Positions 1 to 7,991 of a DNA stretch of 64,000 nucleotides are shown here, piece after piece (the first letter of the stretch is position 1; each line of letters starts with the position of its first letter). Origin of the DNA: UBA2589 sp038120095 (GTDB taxonomy: Bacteria; Gemmatimonadota; Gemmatimonadetes; Longimicrobiales; Gaopeijiaceae); assembly GCA_038120095.1 (NCBI GenBank), contig JAYOKZ010000003.1, forward strand, positions 62,001 through 126,000, given 5' to 3'. The notes below the pieces were generated by a model. The model was not told where the DNA came from. It did no database searches and saw only the letters and a list, made by a program, of their open reading frames with translations. Position numbers and translations under genes: made by a program.

Positions 1-2018
1 GACCCCGTCTCGGGAAGGTCGGCGTGCAGGGGCTCCCACGACGAGCCGAAGTCGCGGGTTCGGTACACGAAGGGTCGGAAGTCACCGTCCCGATGCGCAT
101 CGAACGTCGCATATGCCGTACCGGTTGCCGCAGCCGACGCGACCACTCGGCTCACGTAGGTCCCGTCGGCGATCCCCGGGACATTTCCGGATACCTCGGC
201 CCAGCTCGTGCCCCCGTTCCGGCTCACTTGAAGGTTCCCGTCATCGAAGCCCACCCACAGGACGGCGGGATCGACTGGAGACTCGTCGAGGGTCACGGCC
301 TCACCGAACGAACTGGTACCGTCGTTTCGTGAGATCGTGATGTCAGCTCCGGCCACCCCCATGATCTGGAGGGTGTCACGATCGATCTGCCGACTCATGT
401 CCTCCGTCGACGTCCAGGCGCCTCCGCGATCGCTGGAGATGAAGAGATTGTTCCCGGCTACGTACAGCCGATCCGAATCGTGCTGGGACAGCATCATCGG
501 GGACGTCCAGTCGAACCGGTAATCCTGCCCGACCGGCGCAGCCGGGGAGATGTCGAGCATATCGCCGGTTTGCGTATCGTACCGAAAGTAATTTCCGCCG
601 TTCGAGCTGCCGTAGCTGTATCGTGCGTCGTCGGGGTCGGCCTGCCAGAACATCCCATCGCCAAAGCCGTTCTGCATCCAGTCGTCGTTCAGGATGCCCG
701 CCCAGCGCCGATTTTCGGATGGGCCGAAGAAGGAGTGGTTGTCCTGCAGACCACCGTAGACCCAGTACGGATCGCGCATGTCCACGCCGATCGCGTAGAA
801 CTGCGAAATCGGGAAATTGTTGAGCTTACGGAAGTTGATACCGCGATCGTAGCTCTCGTGAAGCCCGGCGTCCCCGGCGAGGAGGAGGTGCTCGGGGTCA
901 GCTGGATTGATCCACAGCGAGTGATGATCGGCATGGATTCCCACGTCGTAGGTCGGGGCCAGCGCAATCTGGCTGAACGTGCGGCCTCCGTCGTCGCTGA
1001 CGTACGACCGCGTCGCCAGCGTGTAGACCCGCTGGTCGTCATTCGGGTCGACGAAGATGTGTGAGTAGTACATGGGCCGGATGTTCTGGTCATTGACGCG
1101 TGTCCAGGAGCGTCCAGCATCTTCGGAGCGAAAGACGCCGGATTGATCGTCTTCGGCCTCGACCAGAGCCATGATGACGTCCGGATTCGACTCGGCGACT
1201 GCGATTCCGATGCGGCCGAGATCCCCTTCGGGCAGTCCGGCCCGGAGACGGCTCCAGTTCGCTCCGCCGTCGGTCGACTTCCAGATACCGCTGCCGGGGC
1301 CGCCTCCGTTGAAGCCCCAGGCCCTCCGCAGACGCTGGTAGGTGGCCGCATAGACGGTCTCTGGATTCCTCGGGTCGATCGCCATGTCGATCACGCCCGA
1401 GAAGGCATCGACGAAGAGGACTTTCTCCCAAGTCTGCCCGCCATCCGTGCTCTTGTAGACCCCACGTTCCTCGGAGCCCGCCCAGAGATTGCCAAGGGCC
1501 CCGAAATACACGACGTCGGGGTTCGTCGGATGGATGACGATCCGGCCCGTATGACGTGTTTCGACCAGACCGAGATGAGTCCACGTGTCACCCCCATCGT
1601 CGGAGCGGTAGATACCGTTCCCGTACGAGCTGGACTGCCGGTTCTGCTGCTCGCCCGTACCCGCATACATGATGTTCGGGTGTGATCGGGAAATTGCGAT
1701 GTCTCCGAACGTGCTCACCGGCTTGTCGAAGAAGACGTTGACCCATGTCTGTCCCCGATTCGTCGACTTCCACAGTCCTCCGGAGGCCGTGCCCACGAAG
1801 ACCGTCGACGGATCGTTCGGAACCGCTTCGACGTCGTGAATCCGCCCGCCGGTGACAGCCGGTCCGATCGAGCGGGGGAACATCGAAGACATCGCCTCGG
1901 TCGTGATGGCCATCTGACCGCTTGCGGGCGAGGCGGCGAGGGTCGCGAGCAGGCTCAGCCCCGACACGGCGAAAGCTCGGGTCACGCTGAAGCGCTTGAT
2001 GATGAGGGATGTCGTCAT
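1..2018 (-). CDS. Exported BNR/VPS10-type beta-propeller protein, 3' end cut by window
   Basis: Open reading frame starting with ATG at 2018 and running off the left edge, so only the first 672 codons are seen. An N-terminal signal peptide is visible (basic start, hydrophobic stretch, ASPASGQ cleavage region). The mature part opens with a segment reading RSIGPAVTGGRIHDVEAVP, typical of the large WD40/YVTN/BNR exported family related to sortilin VPS10 propellers. Asp-box-like repeats of the form S.DGG.TW recur along the chain (KSTNRGQTW, RSDDGGDTW, KSTDGGQTW, KSTDGGANW, RSEDAGRSW, SDDGGRTF). AAGGAC lies about 6 nt before the start. Family members are often about 1,000 residues, so a C-terminal third is probably missing. 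Likely periplasmic or surface-located. Substrate is unknown: such proteins are often annotated as glycosyl hydrolase, but no catalytic residues can be assigned here. Confidence 0.85.
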   Translation of the reverse strand, partial: MTTSLIIKRFSVTRAFAVSGLSLLATLAASPASGQMAITTEAMSSMFPRSIGPAVTGGRIHDVEAVPNDPSTVFVGTASGGLWKSTNRGQTWVNVFFDKPVSTFGDIAISRSHPNIMYAGTGEQQNRQSSSYGNGIYRSDDGGDTWTHLGLVETRHTGRIVIHPTNPDVVYFGALGNLWAGSEERGVYKSTDGGQTWEKVLFVDAFSGVIDMAIDPRNPETVYAATYQRLRRAWGFNGGGPGSGIWKSTDGGANWSRLRAGLPEGDLGRIGIAVAESNPDVIMALVEAEDDQSGVFRSEDAGRSWTRVNDQNIRPMYYSHIFVDPNDDQRVYTLATRSYVSDDGGRTFSQIALAPTYDVGIHADHHSLWINPADPEHLLLAGDAGLHESYDRGINFRKLNNFPISQFYAIGVDMRDPYWVYGGLQDNHSFFGPSENRRWAGILNDDWMQNGFGDGMFWQADPDDARYSYGSSNGGNYFRYDTQTGDMLDISPAAPVGQDYRFDWTSPMMLSQHDSDRLYVAGNNLFISSDRGGAWTSTEDMSRQIDRDTLQIMGVAGADITISRNDGTSSFGEAVTLDESPVDPAVLWVGFDDGNLQVSRNGGTSWAEVSGNVPGIADGTYVSRVVASAAATGTAYATFDAHRDGDFRPFVYRTRDFGSSWEPLHADLPETG

Positions 2019-2047
2019 GGGAGTGTCCTTCGTCTCGGAGGAGTTCT

Positions 2048-2845
2048 TCATTCGGGAGTCGAATCGTTCTCGACTCGAGTCAGGCCAAGCGCTGCCCGGA
2101 CGACATCGACGACAACGGGGTCCATGTCGTCCGCACCGATCATCCAGCGCAGATAGTCAGGGGCTTCTGCCGCCACATCAGCCAGGAGTCGACCTTTGTG
2201 TTTTCCCCTTCGGAAGACCCGACCGGTGTCCTCGCTGCTGAACCAACGATCCACTTCCGTACGGGTCGGACGGTGCTCTTCACAATAGGCGTGCAGGCCG
2301 TCGAGGTCTCTCGGAAGGTGCGGGTAGCGCTCCAGTTGGCCACCGAGGACCGCCGCGGACGTCCGGATGTCTCCGAGCGCGGTGTGCGCCTCTTCGTGTG
2401 CCCGCCCGAGGTAGAAGAGAGCTGCAGCCGACAGGTCTCTCCGCTCTTCTCGGTGAAAGATGTCCTGCATGTCCACGACGCGGCGTCCGTCCAGGGAGAA
2501 GTCTACGTCACAGCGCTTGAACTCCTGCACGAGCATGGGGATATCGAAGCGCCGAACATTGAATCCGGCGAGGTCGCAACCGGCGAGCACGTCGTCGAGT
2601 GAGCGCGCCACACGACAGAACTCGACTTCTCCCGCGACGTCTGCGTCGGTGATCCCGTGCACCGCGGTTGCCTCGGGGGGAATCGGAATCCCCGGATTGA
2701 ATCGTCGCTCGCGCTCCAGAACGTCACCGGTGGGCGTCCATTTGATGAACGCGATCTCGACGATCCGATCATTCTTCAGATCGAGACCTGTCGTCTCGAG
2801 ATCGAAGAACACGAGGGGCCGGTCCAGCTGAAAGGGTAGTGTCAT
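2048..2845 (-). CDS. DnaQ-like 3'-5' exonuclease (DEDDh)
   Basis: 265-residue protein of the RNase T/DnaQ superfamily. The three exonuclease motifs are present: Exo I FDLETTG near residue 15, Exo II GFNVRRFDIPML near residue 93, and Exo III HTALGDIRTS near residue 154 with the DEDDh histidine. The C-terminal part carries KHKG followed by DYLRWMI, a motif seen at the end of ExoX-type and related small exonucleases. It therefore probably degrades single-stranded DNA or RNA ends in a two-metal reaction. It may act in repair or as a proofreading-like factor, but there is no polymerase context to support the latter. The start has ATG at 2845. It lies 134 bp downstream of the 2-oxoglutarate dehydrogenase gene on the same strand and 29 bp before the BNR gene. 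Confidence 0.88.
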   Translation of the reverse strand: MTLPFQLDRPLVFFDLETTGLDLKNDRIVEIAFIKWTPTGDVLERERRFNPGIPIPPEATAVHGITDADVAGEVEFCRVARSLDDVLAGCDLAGFNVRRFDIPMLVQEFKRCDVDFSLDGRRVVDMQDIFHREERRDLSAAALFYLGRAHEEAHTALGDIRTSAAVLGGQLERYPHLPRDLDGLHAYCEEHRPTRTEVDRWFSSEDTGRVFRRGKHKGRLLADVAAEAPDYLRWMIGADDMDPVVVDVVRAALGLTRVENDSTPE

Positions 2846-2979
2846 GGGCGGGGCAAGTTAGCCTGCGGGACCGACCCGAACTACCGGGGTCTCCGCTCGT
2901 CCCCATCCCCGACCCGGGCCGGACTTCACGGTGAGGATCTCATGCCCGCGTCACCGATCACCACAGCGTCCCGATCGGA

Positions 2980-5844
2980 CTACGCCGACTCGGACGTCAG
3001 GCCGAGTGCTTCCAGCACGACCGCTTCCTGATGCGTGGCGTGGGAGGAGGCCTTGCCCTCTGCCGGGCTCGCCCGCTCGGGTCGAGCCGCGTAGGAGAGC
3101 GGCACGGCGCGAGGGACCACCGATCGGAGGCGTGGGCCGACGAAGGTGAGTCCTCCCATGTTCCGTGGCTCCTCCTGAGCCCAGACGACCTCGCGGACAT
3201 TCGGGTACAGCTCCAGCAGTCCGGCCAGCGCCTCCGTGGGGAAGGGATAGAGAAGCTCGAGTCGCCCAACCGCGACATTCGTGGCCCCCTCTCGGCGTAC
3301 GTGGCCCTGGATGTCGTAGTAGACCTTGCCGGAACAGAGCACGAGGCGCGAGACGGTCTTCGGGTCCTCGACCGTCGGGTCCTCGATCACGTGTCGGAAT
3401 CCACCCTCGGTGAGCTCGGAGACCGTCGAGGTGGCCGCGGGGTGCCGAAGCAGACTCTTCGGCGTCATGACGATCATGGGTCGCTCGGGCCGACGGAGCG
3501 CCTGACGACGCAACATGTGAAAATACTGCGCCGGCGTCGTCGGGTAGGTTACCCGCATGTTGCCCTCGGCGCAGAGCTGCAGGAAACGCTCCAGACGGGC
3601 GCTGGAGTGTTCGGGTCCCTGCCCCTCGTAACCGTGGGGCAGGAGGAGGGCCAGCCTCGAGTACTGGCCCCACTTCGTCAGCCCTGACGCCAGAAACTGA
3701 TCAATCATCACCTGAGCAACGTTCACGAAGTCGCCGAACTGCGCTTCCCACAGGACGACGTCGTTGTCTGACGCTACGGTATATCCATACTCGAAGCCGA
3801 TGACGGCCGTCTCGGTGAGAGGCGAATTGTACGTCTCGAAGCGTGCGTCGGAGAGGTGGTCCAGGGGCATGAACTCGGCCCCCGTCTCGGCATCGTGGAG
3901 TACGACGTGCCGATGACTGAAGGTCCCCCGCTCGGCGTCCTGCCCCGTCAGACGAATGGGGATACCGTCCGTGAGAAGGCTTCCGAACGCCAGGGCCTCT
4001 GCATGCCCCCAGTCCAGCGCACGATCCAGCGTGAATTCGTCCGCACGCTTGCCCAGTTGGCGCCACAGTTTCGGATGCGGTGTGAAGCCCTCCGGGAGGT
4101 TGATGGTTGCCGCGTTGATCGTCTGGAGGACATCGAGGGCCACGCCGGTCGTTTCCGGTATGACGGGTGCAGCTTCCTCGATCGCGGGTGATTCGTCGGA
4201 CGCCGTATCGTGTGCGCGCACGTCATCCTGAACGGCCCGCAGATTCTGGGTGATCTCGGCCTGGATCGCGGCAACCTCGTCCGAAGACACCACACCACCG
4301 GCAACGAGCTTGTCTGCGTAGATGGACCGAACGGTCGGATGTGCCGCGATCGCACGGTACTTCACGGGCTGCGTGTACGCCGGCTCATCGCCCTCGTTGT
4401 GGCCGTGCCGTCTGTAACCGACCAGGTCGATGACGAAATCCTCATGGAACTCTCGACGATAGGCCATCGCCAGGCGCACGGCGGCGAGGCACGCCTCGGG
4501 GTCGTCCGCATTCACGTGGACGATCGGGATTCCGTATCCCTTGGCCAGATCACTGGCGTAAAGCGTCGATCGGGCTTCATCAGGATCAGTGGTGAAGCCG
4601 ACCTGGTTGTTCACGATGAGGTGGACGGTCCCTCCGACCTCGTAGCCCCTCAGACGAGCCATGTTGAGGGTTTCTGCGACCACACCCTCCGCCGCAAACG
4701 CAGCGTCACCGTGCATGAGGACGGGTACCACCGAGTCGTACGGCGCCGCCCCGCCCTTCGCCAGCGCCTCGTACTGCTTGGCGCGAGCCATCCCGATGAC
4801 GACTGGATTCACGAACTCCAGATGGCTCGGATTCGGTGCAAGCGTCACCTGTACTGCACCGGCACCGTCGACGGTTCGGACGCCGCGAGCACCGTGGTGG
4901 TATTTCACGTCGCCGGTACCTGCCACGTCGAGCTGCCCGCCCTTGAAGGAGGGGCCCTCGAATTCGGCGAGCAGTTCACCGTACGTAACCCCGACCGTGT
5001 GGGTCAGGACGTTCAGGCGGCCGCGGTGAGCCATGCCGAGGACGACGTCGGTGCCGCCGCTTCGGGCCGTCTCTTCGATGATCAGGTCCAGCATGGGCAC
5101 GAGAACGTCGTTGCCCTCCAGGCTGAACCGCTTCTGCCCCAGGTACGTCTTGTGAAGGAACTGCTCCAACCCCTCGGCCTCGCTGATCCGTCGGAGGAGG
5201 CTCTTCTGCTCCTCCGTGGAGAGCACCGGAACGTGTCGGCCCGCCTCCACCTGATTCCAGAGCCAATCGACCTTCACGTGATCGTCGAGGTGCTCGAATT
5301 CGTACCCGATTGTCGCCGCGTAAATCTCTCCGAGATCTGCGATTGCATCGGCCACTGAGCGCTCGCCGGATTCATCTGCGATGATGAGCGAGGCAGGAAG
5401 CTTTCCGAGCTCGTCGGCGGACGTACCGTGAAATGCCGGGGAAAGCTGCGGGTGACCGGGAGGGGGGCTCCCCAGCGGATCGATGCTCGCGAGCAGGTGA
5501 CCGTGGTCCCGGAACGCCTGAGCGAGCGCGGTCGCTCGCGACACGGTGGGCAGAAGCTCCAGCAGCGCACGGGAGTCATCGTCCACCTGTGTCGGCAGGG
5601 CGGCTCGTGCGATGGCAGGTCCGTTTTCCTCGGCGGGGGACGTGGGCACGGGCTGCGAGCCCCCGGGGCGCGAGTCCACCATCTGATCGGGGACCATGAG
5701 CCCCTCTGAAACCGCGAGCGCGCCCCCGTTGTCGAACAGCTTCCGCCATTCGCCGGGGATGGCATCGGGGTTTCGGGCGTATTCCTCGAACATCGCCTGC
5801 GCGTAGGCGGCGTTCTGACTGTCGAAGAGGGTGTCGTCCTGCAC
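2980..5844 (-). CDS. sucA: 2-oxoglutarate dehydrogenase E1 component
   Basis: Thiamine-diphosphate-dependent E1 subunit of the TCA-cycle 2-oxoglutarate dehydrogenase complex, which decarboxylates 2-oxoglutarate and transfers the succinyl group to E2 lipoate. Diagnostic segments are GMAHRGRLNVL (cofactor region), APNPSHLEFVNPVV, MHGDAAFAAEGVVAET, VHLIVNNQVGFTT and YRRHGHNEGDEP, plus a C-terminal transketolase-type pyrimidine domain ending in LTFVGPRLRSVV. The frame stays open to an ATG at 6036, but that start would overlap the divergent pgeF. I prefer the GTG at 5844, because VQDDTLFDSQNAAYAQAMFEEYARNP matches where the family normally begins (954 residues). An ATG at 5928 with AAAGGTGG upstream is the alternative. 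No E2 or E3 gene is next to it, so the complex is split in this genome. Confidence 0.93.
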   Translation of the reverse strand: MQDDTLFDSQNAAYAQAMFEEYARNPDAIPGEWRKLFDNGGALAVSEGLMVPDQMVDSRPGGSQPVPTSPAEENGPAIARAALPTQVDDDSRALLELLPTVSRATALAQAFRDHGHLLASIDPLGSPPPGHPQLSPAFHGTSADELGKLPASLIIADESGERSVADAIADLGEIYAATIGYEFEHLDDHVKVDWLWNQVEAGRHVPVLSTEEQKSLLRRISEAEGLEQFLHKTYLGQKRFSLEGNDVLVPMLDLIIEETARSGGTDVVLGMAHRGRLNVLTHTVGVTYGELLAEFEGPSFKGGQLDVAGTGDVKYHHGARGVRTVDGAGAVQVTLAPNPSHLEFVNPVVIGMARAKQYEALAKGGAAPYDSVVPVLMHGDAAFAAEGVVAETLNMARLRGYEVGGTVHLIVNNQVGFTTDPDEARSTLYASDLAKGYGIPIVHVNADDPEACLAAVRLAMAYRREFHEDFVIDLVGYRRHGHNEGDEPAYTQPVKYRAIAAHPTVRSIYADKLVAGGVVSSDEVAAIQAEITQNLRAVQDDVRAHDTASDESPAIEEAAPVIPETTGVALDVLQTINAATINLPEGFTPHPKLWRQLGKRADEFTLDRALDWGHAEALAFGSLLTDGIPIRLTGQDAERGTFSHRHVVLHDAETGAEFMPLDHLSDARFETYNSPLTETAVIGFEYGYTVASDNDVVLWEAQFGDFVNVAQVMIDQFLASGLTKWGQYSRLALLLPHGYEGQGPEHSSARLERFLQLCAEGNMRVTYPTTPAQYFHMLRRQALRRPERPMIVMTPKSLLRHPAATSTVSELTEGGFRHVIEDPTVEDPKTVSRLVLCSGKVYYDIQGHVRREGATNVAVGRLELLYPFPTEALAGLLELYPNVREVVWAQEEPRNMGGLTFVGPRLRSVVPRAVPLSYAARPERASPAEGKASSHATHQEAVVLEALGLTSESA

Positions 5845-5955
5845 AGTCCGATGACCCTGCTGAGGTGAAGAACGCAGTTGAGCGAGAATCGGAAAACCTA
5901 CCGCAATTTCGGCTGAGTATGGAGGCATTTCCACCTTTTCTCTACGTTCGCTGTC

Positions 5956-6750
5956 ATGGACAGAGCACCGGCACATCCGCGGCCATTCGTCGAGGTCATG
6001 GAGATCGCAGACTCGACGTGTGGCGCGCTCGTGCACACGGGGTGGTCAAAGGCGTTCCCCTGGCTTCTTCAAGGGACCACGACACGGGACTCCTGCGACG
6101 ATCACCCCTTCGACCTCGGCCTGTTCGCCGAGCACAGCCAGCCCGCTTCGGCGAGGCGCCGATGGGCGGCATTGAGGAAGGCCCTGGGGAGCGACCAGGT
6201 GGTCCATGCACGTCAGGTCCACGGGGCAGAGGTTCGGGCTCACCGGGGCGAAGTCGCGGGTGTCGATGAGCCACGATTGGTCGAGGACTGTGACGGCCAT
6301 GCGGCCGACACACCCGGTGTCTTGCTTGCCGTCACCACGGCGGATTGTGTGCCCGTGTTCCTGATCGATGCCGACCGTCGCGTGGTCGCAGCTCTTCACG
6401 CGGGTTGGCGAGGTGCCTCCGCCGGGGTGCTGGAGCGCGGGATCGAGACGCTGGCGTCCACCTTTTCATGTCTCCCCGAACATCTGCGTGTACACCTCGG
6501 CCCCGCCATCTGCGGCGGATGTTACGAGGTGGGCCCTGAGGTCTTCGAGGCGCTGGGTCAGGAGGTCCCGGACCGTCCACGCCCGATCGATCTGCGACGC
6601 GTTCTCGGGCAGCGTGCGGTTCTCGCGGGTGTGCCCCATCAGGCGATCAGTGTCTCTGTCCATTGTACGCGGTGCACCGGATCGCGTCTTTTCTCACACC
6701 GAATGGGTGATACCGGCCGTCAGGCCGGCTTCATCGGGATCCGGGCGTGA
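5956..6750 (+). CDS. pgeF: Peptidoglycan editing factor / YfiH-LACC1 family
   Basis: 264-residue member of the YfiH (Cu-oxidase_4, LACC1) family, long called polyphenol oxidase. Members studied act as purine nucleoside phosphorylase/deaminase-like enzymes, and E. coli PgeF guards against mis-incorporation of L-Ser in peptidoglycan precursors. Family motifs are seen in order: WLLQGTTTR near residue 36, VVHARQVHGAEV, VTTADCVPVFL, ALHAGWRGAS with the metal-site His, LGPAICGGCYEVGPEV, and a C-terminal SHRMGDTGRQAGFIG. Start is uncertain: ATG 5956 has no clear ribosome binding site and ATG 5998 (shorter by 14 residues) is possible. It is divergent from sucA and overlaps the next gene by four bases (GTGA), so it heads a three-gene operon. 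Confidence 0.88.
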   Translation: MDRAPAHPRPFVEVMEIADSTCGALVHTGWSKAFPWLLQGTTTRDSCDDHPFDLGLFAEHSQPASARRRWAALRKALGSDQVVHARQVHGAEVRAHRGEVAGVDEPRLVEDCDGHAADTPGVLLAVTTADCVPVFLIDADRRVVAALHAGWRGASAGVLERGIETLASTFSCLPEHLRVHLGPAICGGCYEVGPEVFEALGQEVPDRPRPIDLRRVLGQRAVLAGVPHQAISVSVHCTRCTGSRLFSHRMGDTGRQAGFIGIRA

Positions 6751-6962
6751 CCTTTTACCTTCCCACAGTCGGCTTGTGCGCTCGTTGCGCGCACCACCGG
6801 GTGACCGGGAACCGCCGGGGCTCACAGTTCCACCTTTGTGGACTCGCGGCGACAGACGGTCGGTACCGAAAGTACCCGCGCCTTCCGGTGCTTCGGTGCG
6901 ACGGATTCGAAGTTGTCGAGGGTGACATCGAACTGGACGGAGAAGGAGAACATGATGAGTGA
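6747..6962 (+). CDS. Small Cys-rich protein, probable metal-binding
   Basis: 71-residue protein beginning with GTG inside the pgeF stop (GTGA overlap) and overlapping the OsmC-family gene by eight bases, so translation of all three is probably coupled. It has a CARC pair at residues 11-14, then R.SQFHLC with Cys near 31 and LPVLRC with Cys near 51, spacing typical of a small zinc-binding fold. The internal text TDGRYRKYPRLPVLRCDGFE resembles a small conserved uncharacterised family in which Cys-x-x-Cys, a basic RRGS segment and a YP-LPV-C stretch recur. I recall this family only loosely. The tail is acidic. No enzymatic function can be assigned. A Zn-binding accessory to its neighbours is an inference. 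Confidence 0.65.
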   Translation: MTFYLPTVGLCARCAHHRVTGNRRGSQFHLCGLAATDGRYRKYPRLPVLRCDGFEVVEGDIELDGEGEHDE

Positions 6963-7419
6963 TCACATGCCGCTCTACGTGGCTCGTGCACGGGTCGACA
7001 AGGTGGGTGGTCTGCACCGACGTGGCACCCTCGAGAGTGGGACCACGCTGGAGTTCGGGGTTCACGGTCCGATCAAGGCGCACTACGGGCTTGATTCTCA
7101 ACCGAACCTTCCGCTGCCGGTCGACTATCTGGTCGCGGCGGCCGCCGGCTGACTACTCGGAACACTCAACGGCGCACTGGAGGTGCGCGGGATTTCAGTT
7201 CCGGACGGTGACATCAGCTGCACGGCGGAGGGCACGAACGAGGTCGTGGATCGGATCATCGTGCTGACCCGGATTGACGTGCACTACACGATCAAGCTTC
7301 CCGAGGGGGCAGATCGCGAGAAGGTTGATCGATCCCTCGCGAGTCATGTCGACAAGTGCCCGACCGCCCGGAGCATCAGAGATTCAATCGAGATCGGATG
7401 GACGGTGGACTTCGTCTGA
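6955..7419 (+). CDS. OsmC-family peroxiredoxin-like protein, predicted selenoprotein (Sec at TGA 7150-7152)
   Basis: Read through one in-frame TGA this gives a 154-residue OsmC/Ohr-like protein, the normal family length. Before the TGA the sequence runs GVHGPIKAHYGLDSQPNLP then DYLVAAAAG, and after it LLGTLNGALEVRGI. OsmC proteins have a catalytic Cys at just this point (AAAxGC-xxGTL...AL). The second catalytic Cys is present in HVDKCPTARSI (residue 135, codon 7357-7359). The TGA is codon 66. Both halves stay in the same frame and the reading continues to a TGA at 7417-7419. A hairpin with a G in its loop follows at 7172-7188. OsmC-like selenoproteins are a known bacterial family from metagenomes. 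AAGGAG sits 6 nt before ATG 6955; ATG 6952 is also possible. Expected role: thiol-dependent reduction of organic hydroperoxides. The alternative is a nonsense mutation or sequencing error. Confidence 0.8.
7172..7188 (+). promoter_or_regulatory. Candidate bacterial SECIS hairpin for the OsmC selenoprotein
   Basis: Perfect 6-bp stem GCGCAC/GTGCGC (7172-7177 with 7183-7188) closing a 5-nt loop TGGAG. The loop starts 25 nt after the TGA at 7150-7152, within the approximately 16-37 nt window described for bacterial SECIS elements, and its second base is G, as required for SelB recognition. It lies wholly within the coding sequence downstream of the recoded codon, as bacterial SECIS must. A stem this short can arise by chance in GC-rich DNA. 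Its support comes from the combination with the TGA at a catalytic Cys position. Confidence 0.6.
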
Positions 7420-7484
7420 TCCCGAAACCCTGGAAGCTGGTTCGGACGGAGACCGAGGCGGGATGACCGTCGCTTGAACGTACG

Positions 7485-7991
7485 TCAGAGGGGCAGGCGG
7501 AGCGCGAACAGCGGAGTAGGGGAGGGATCTTGGGTGGATCCACGCGTGATCGCCCCGAGCGCTCCCCCGGCCAATACGCCGATGCCGCCCCCGATCAGCG
7601 CCGCCGACAGACGATCGGCCGCTGATCCCTTTCCAATGCCGACTGCGACTCCCAGTCCGACCACGCCGCCGAGTGCCCCGCCGATTGCGCCTCCGTAGAC
7701 GGCACGCCTCTGACGGTTTCCGTCGCCTTGAAGGGCTATGCCGGCGCCCGCGGTGAACACGAAGCCCGAGCCCCATGAGATTACGCCCTGAGAGGTCCTC
7801 GAAAATCCACCCATGGATCGGCCGATCGCGACGGCTGTCCCGGAGGCGACGAGGTAGCTGTCGAGCATCAACGTGGCCGCACAGCCGACACGGCATGGGC
7901 CCCTGAATTGTGCGTTCAGAGCGGACGGCGCGGTCAGGAATACCGCAACGGCCAGAAACGCTCCAGCCGTGACGGAGCGCGGGGTGCTCAT
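7485..7991 (-). CDS. Exported glycine-zipper membrane protein, hypothetical
   Basis: 168 residues from the ATG at 7991 (MSTPRSV). A longer frame upstream lies inside the previous gene. An N-terminal signal sequence (VTAGAFLAVAVFLTAPSALNAQF) is followed by two Gly/Ala-rich hydrophobic stretches, GGAIGGALGGVVGLGVAVGIG and LIGGGIGVLAGGALGAI, with the GxxxG spacing of glycine-zipper segments. Such proteins sit in or on the outer or inner membrane, but no specific function is known to me. The start ATG overlaps the stop of the metallophosphoesterase gene (TGATG), so the two are translationally coupled and probably share an mRNA. Confidence 0.7.
   Translation of the reverse strand: MSTPRSVTAGAFLAVAVFLTAPSALNAQFRGPCRVGCAATLMLDSYLVASGTAVAIGRSMGGFSRTSQGVISWGSGFVFTAGAGIALQGDGNRQRRAVYGGAIGGALGGVVGLGVAVGIGKGSAADRLSAALIGGGIGVLAGGALGAITRGSTQDPSPTPLFALRLPL

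Noticed and set aside
4210..5358. 382-codon plus-strand open frame
   Set aside because: Antisense to sucA, which has all family motifs.
5845..5955. Divergent promoter between sucA and pgeF
   Set aside because: A promoter must exist here, but TTGAGC near 5878 has no acceptable -10 partner, so no site is claimed.
7150..7152. Reading the OsmC gene as a simple pseudogene split by a nonsense codon
   Set aside because: The stop hits the one codon expected to be Cys, the downstream half is intact in the same frame, and a SECIS-like hairpin follows. It is kept only as the fallback explanation.
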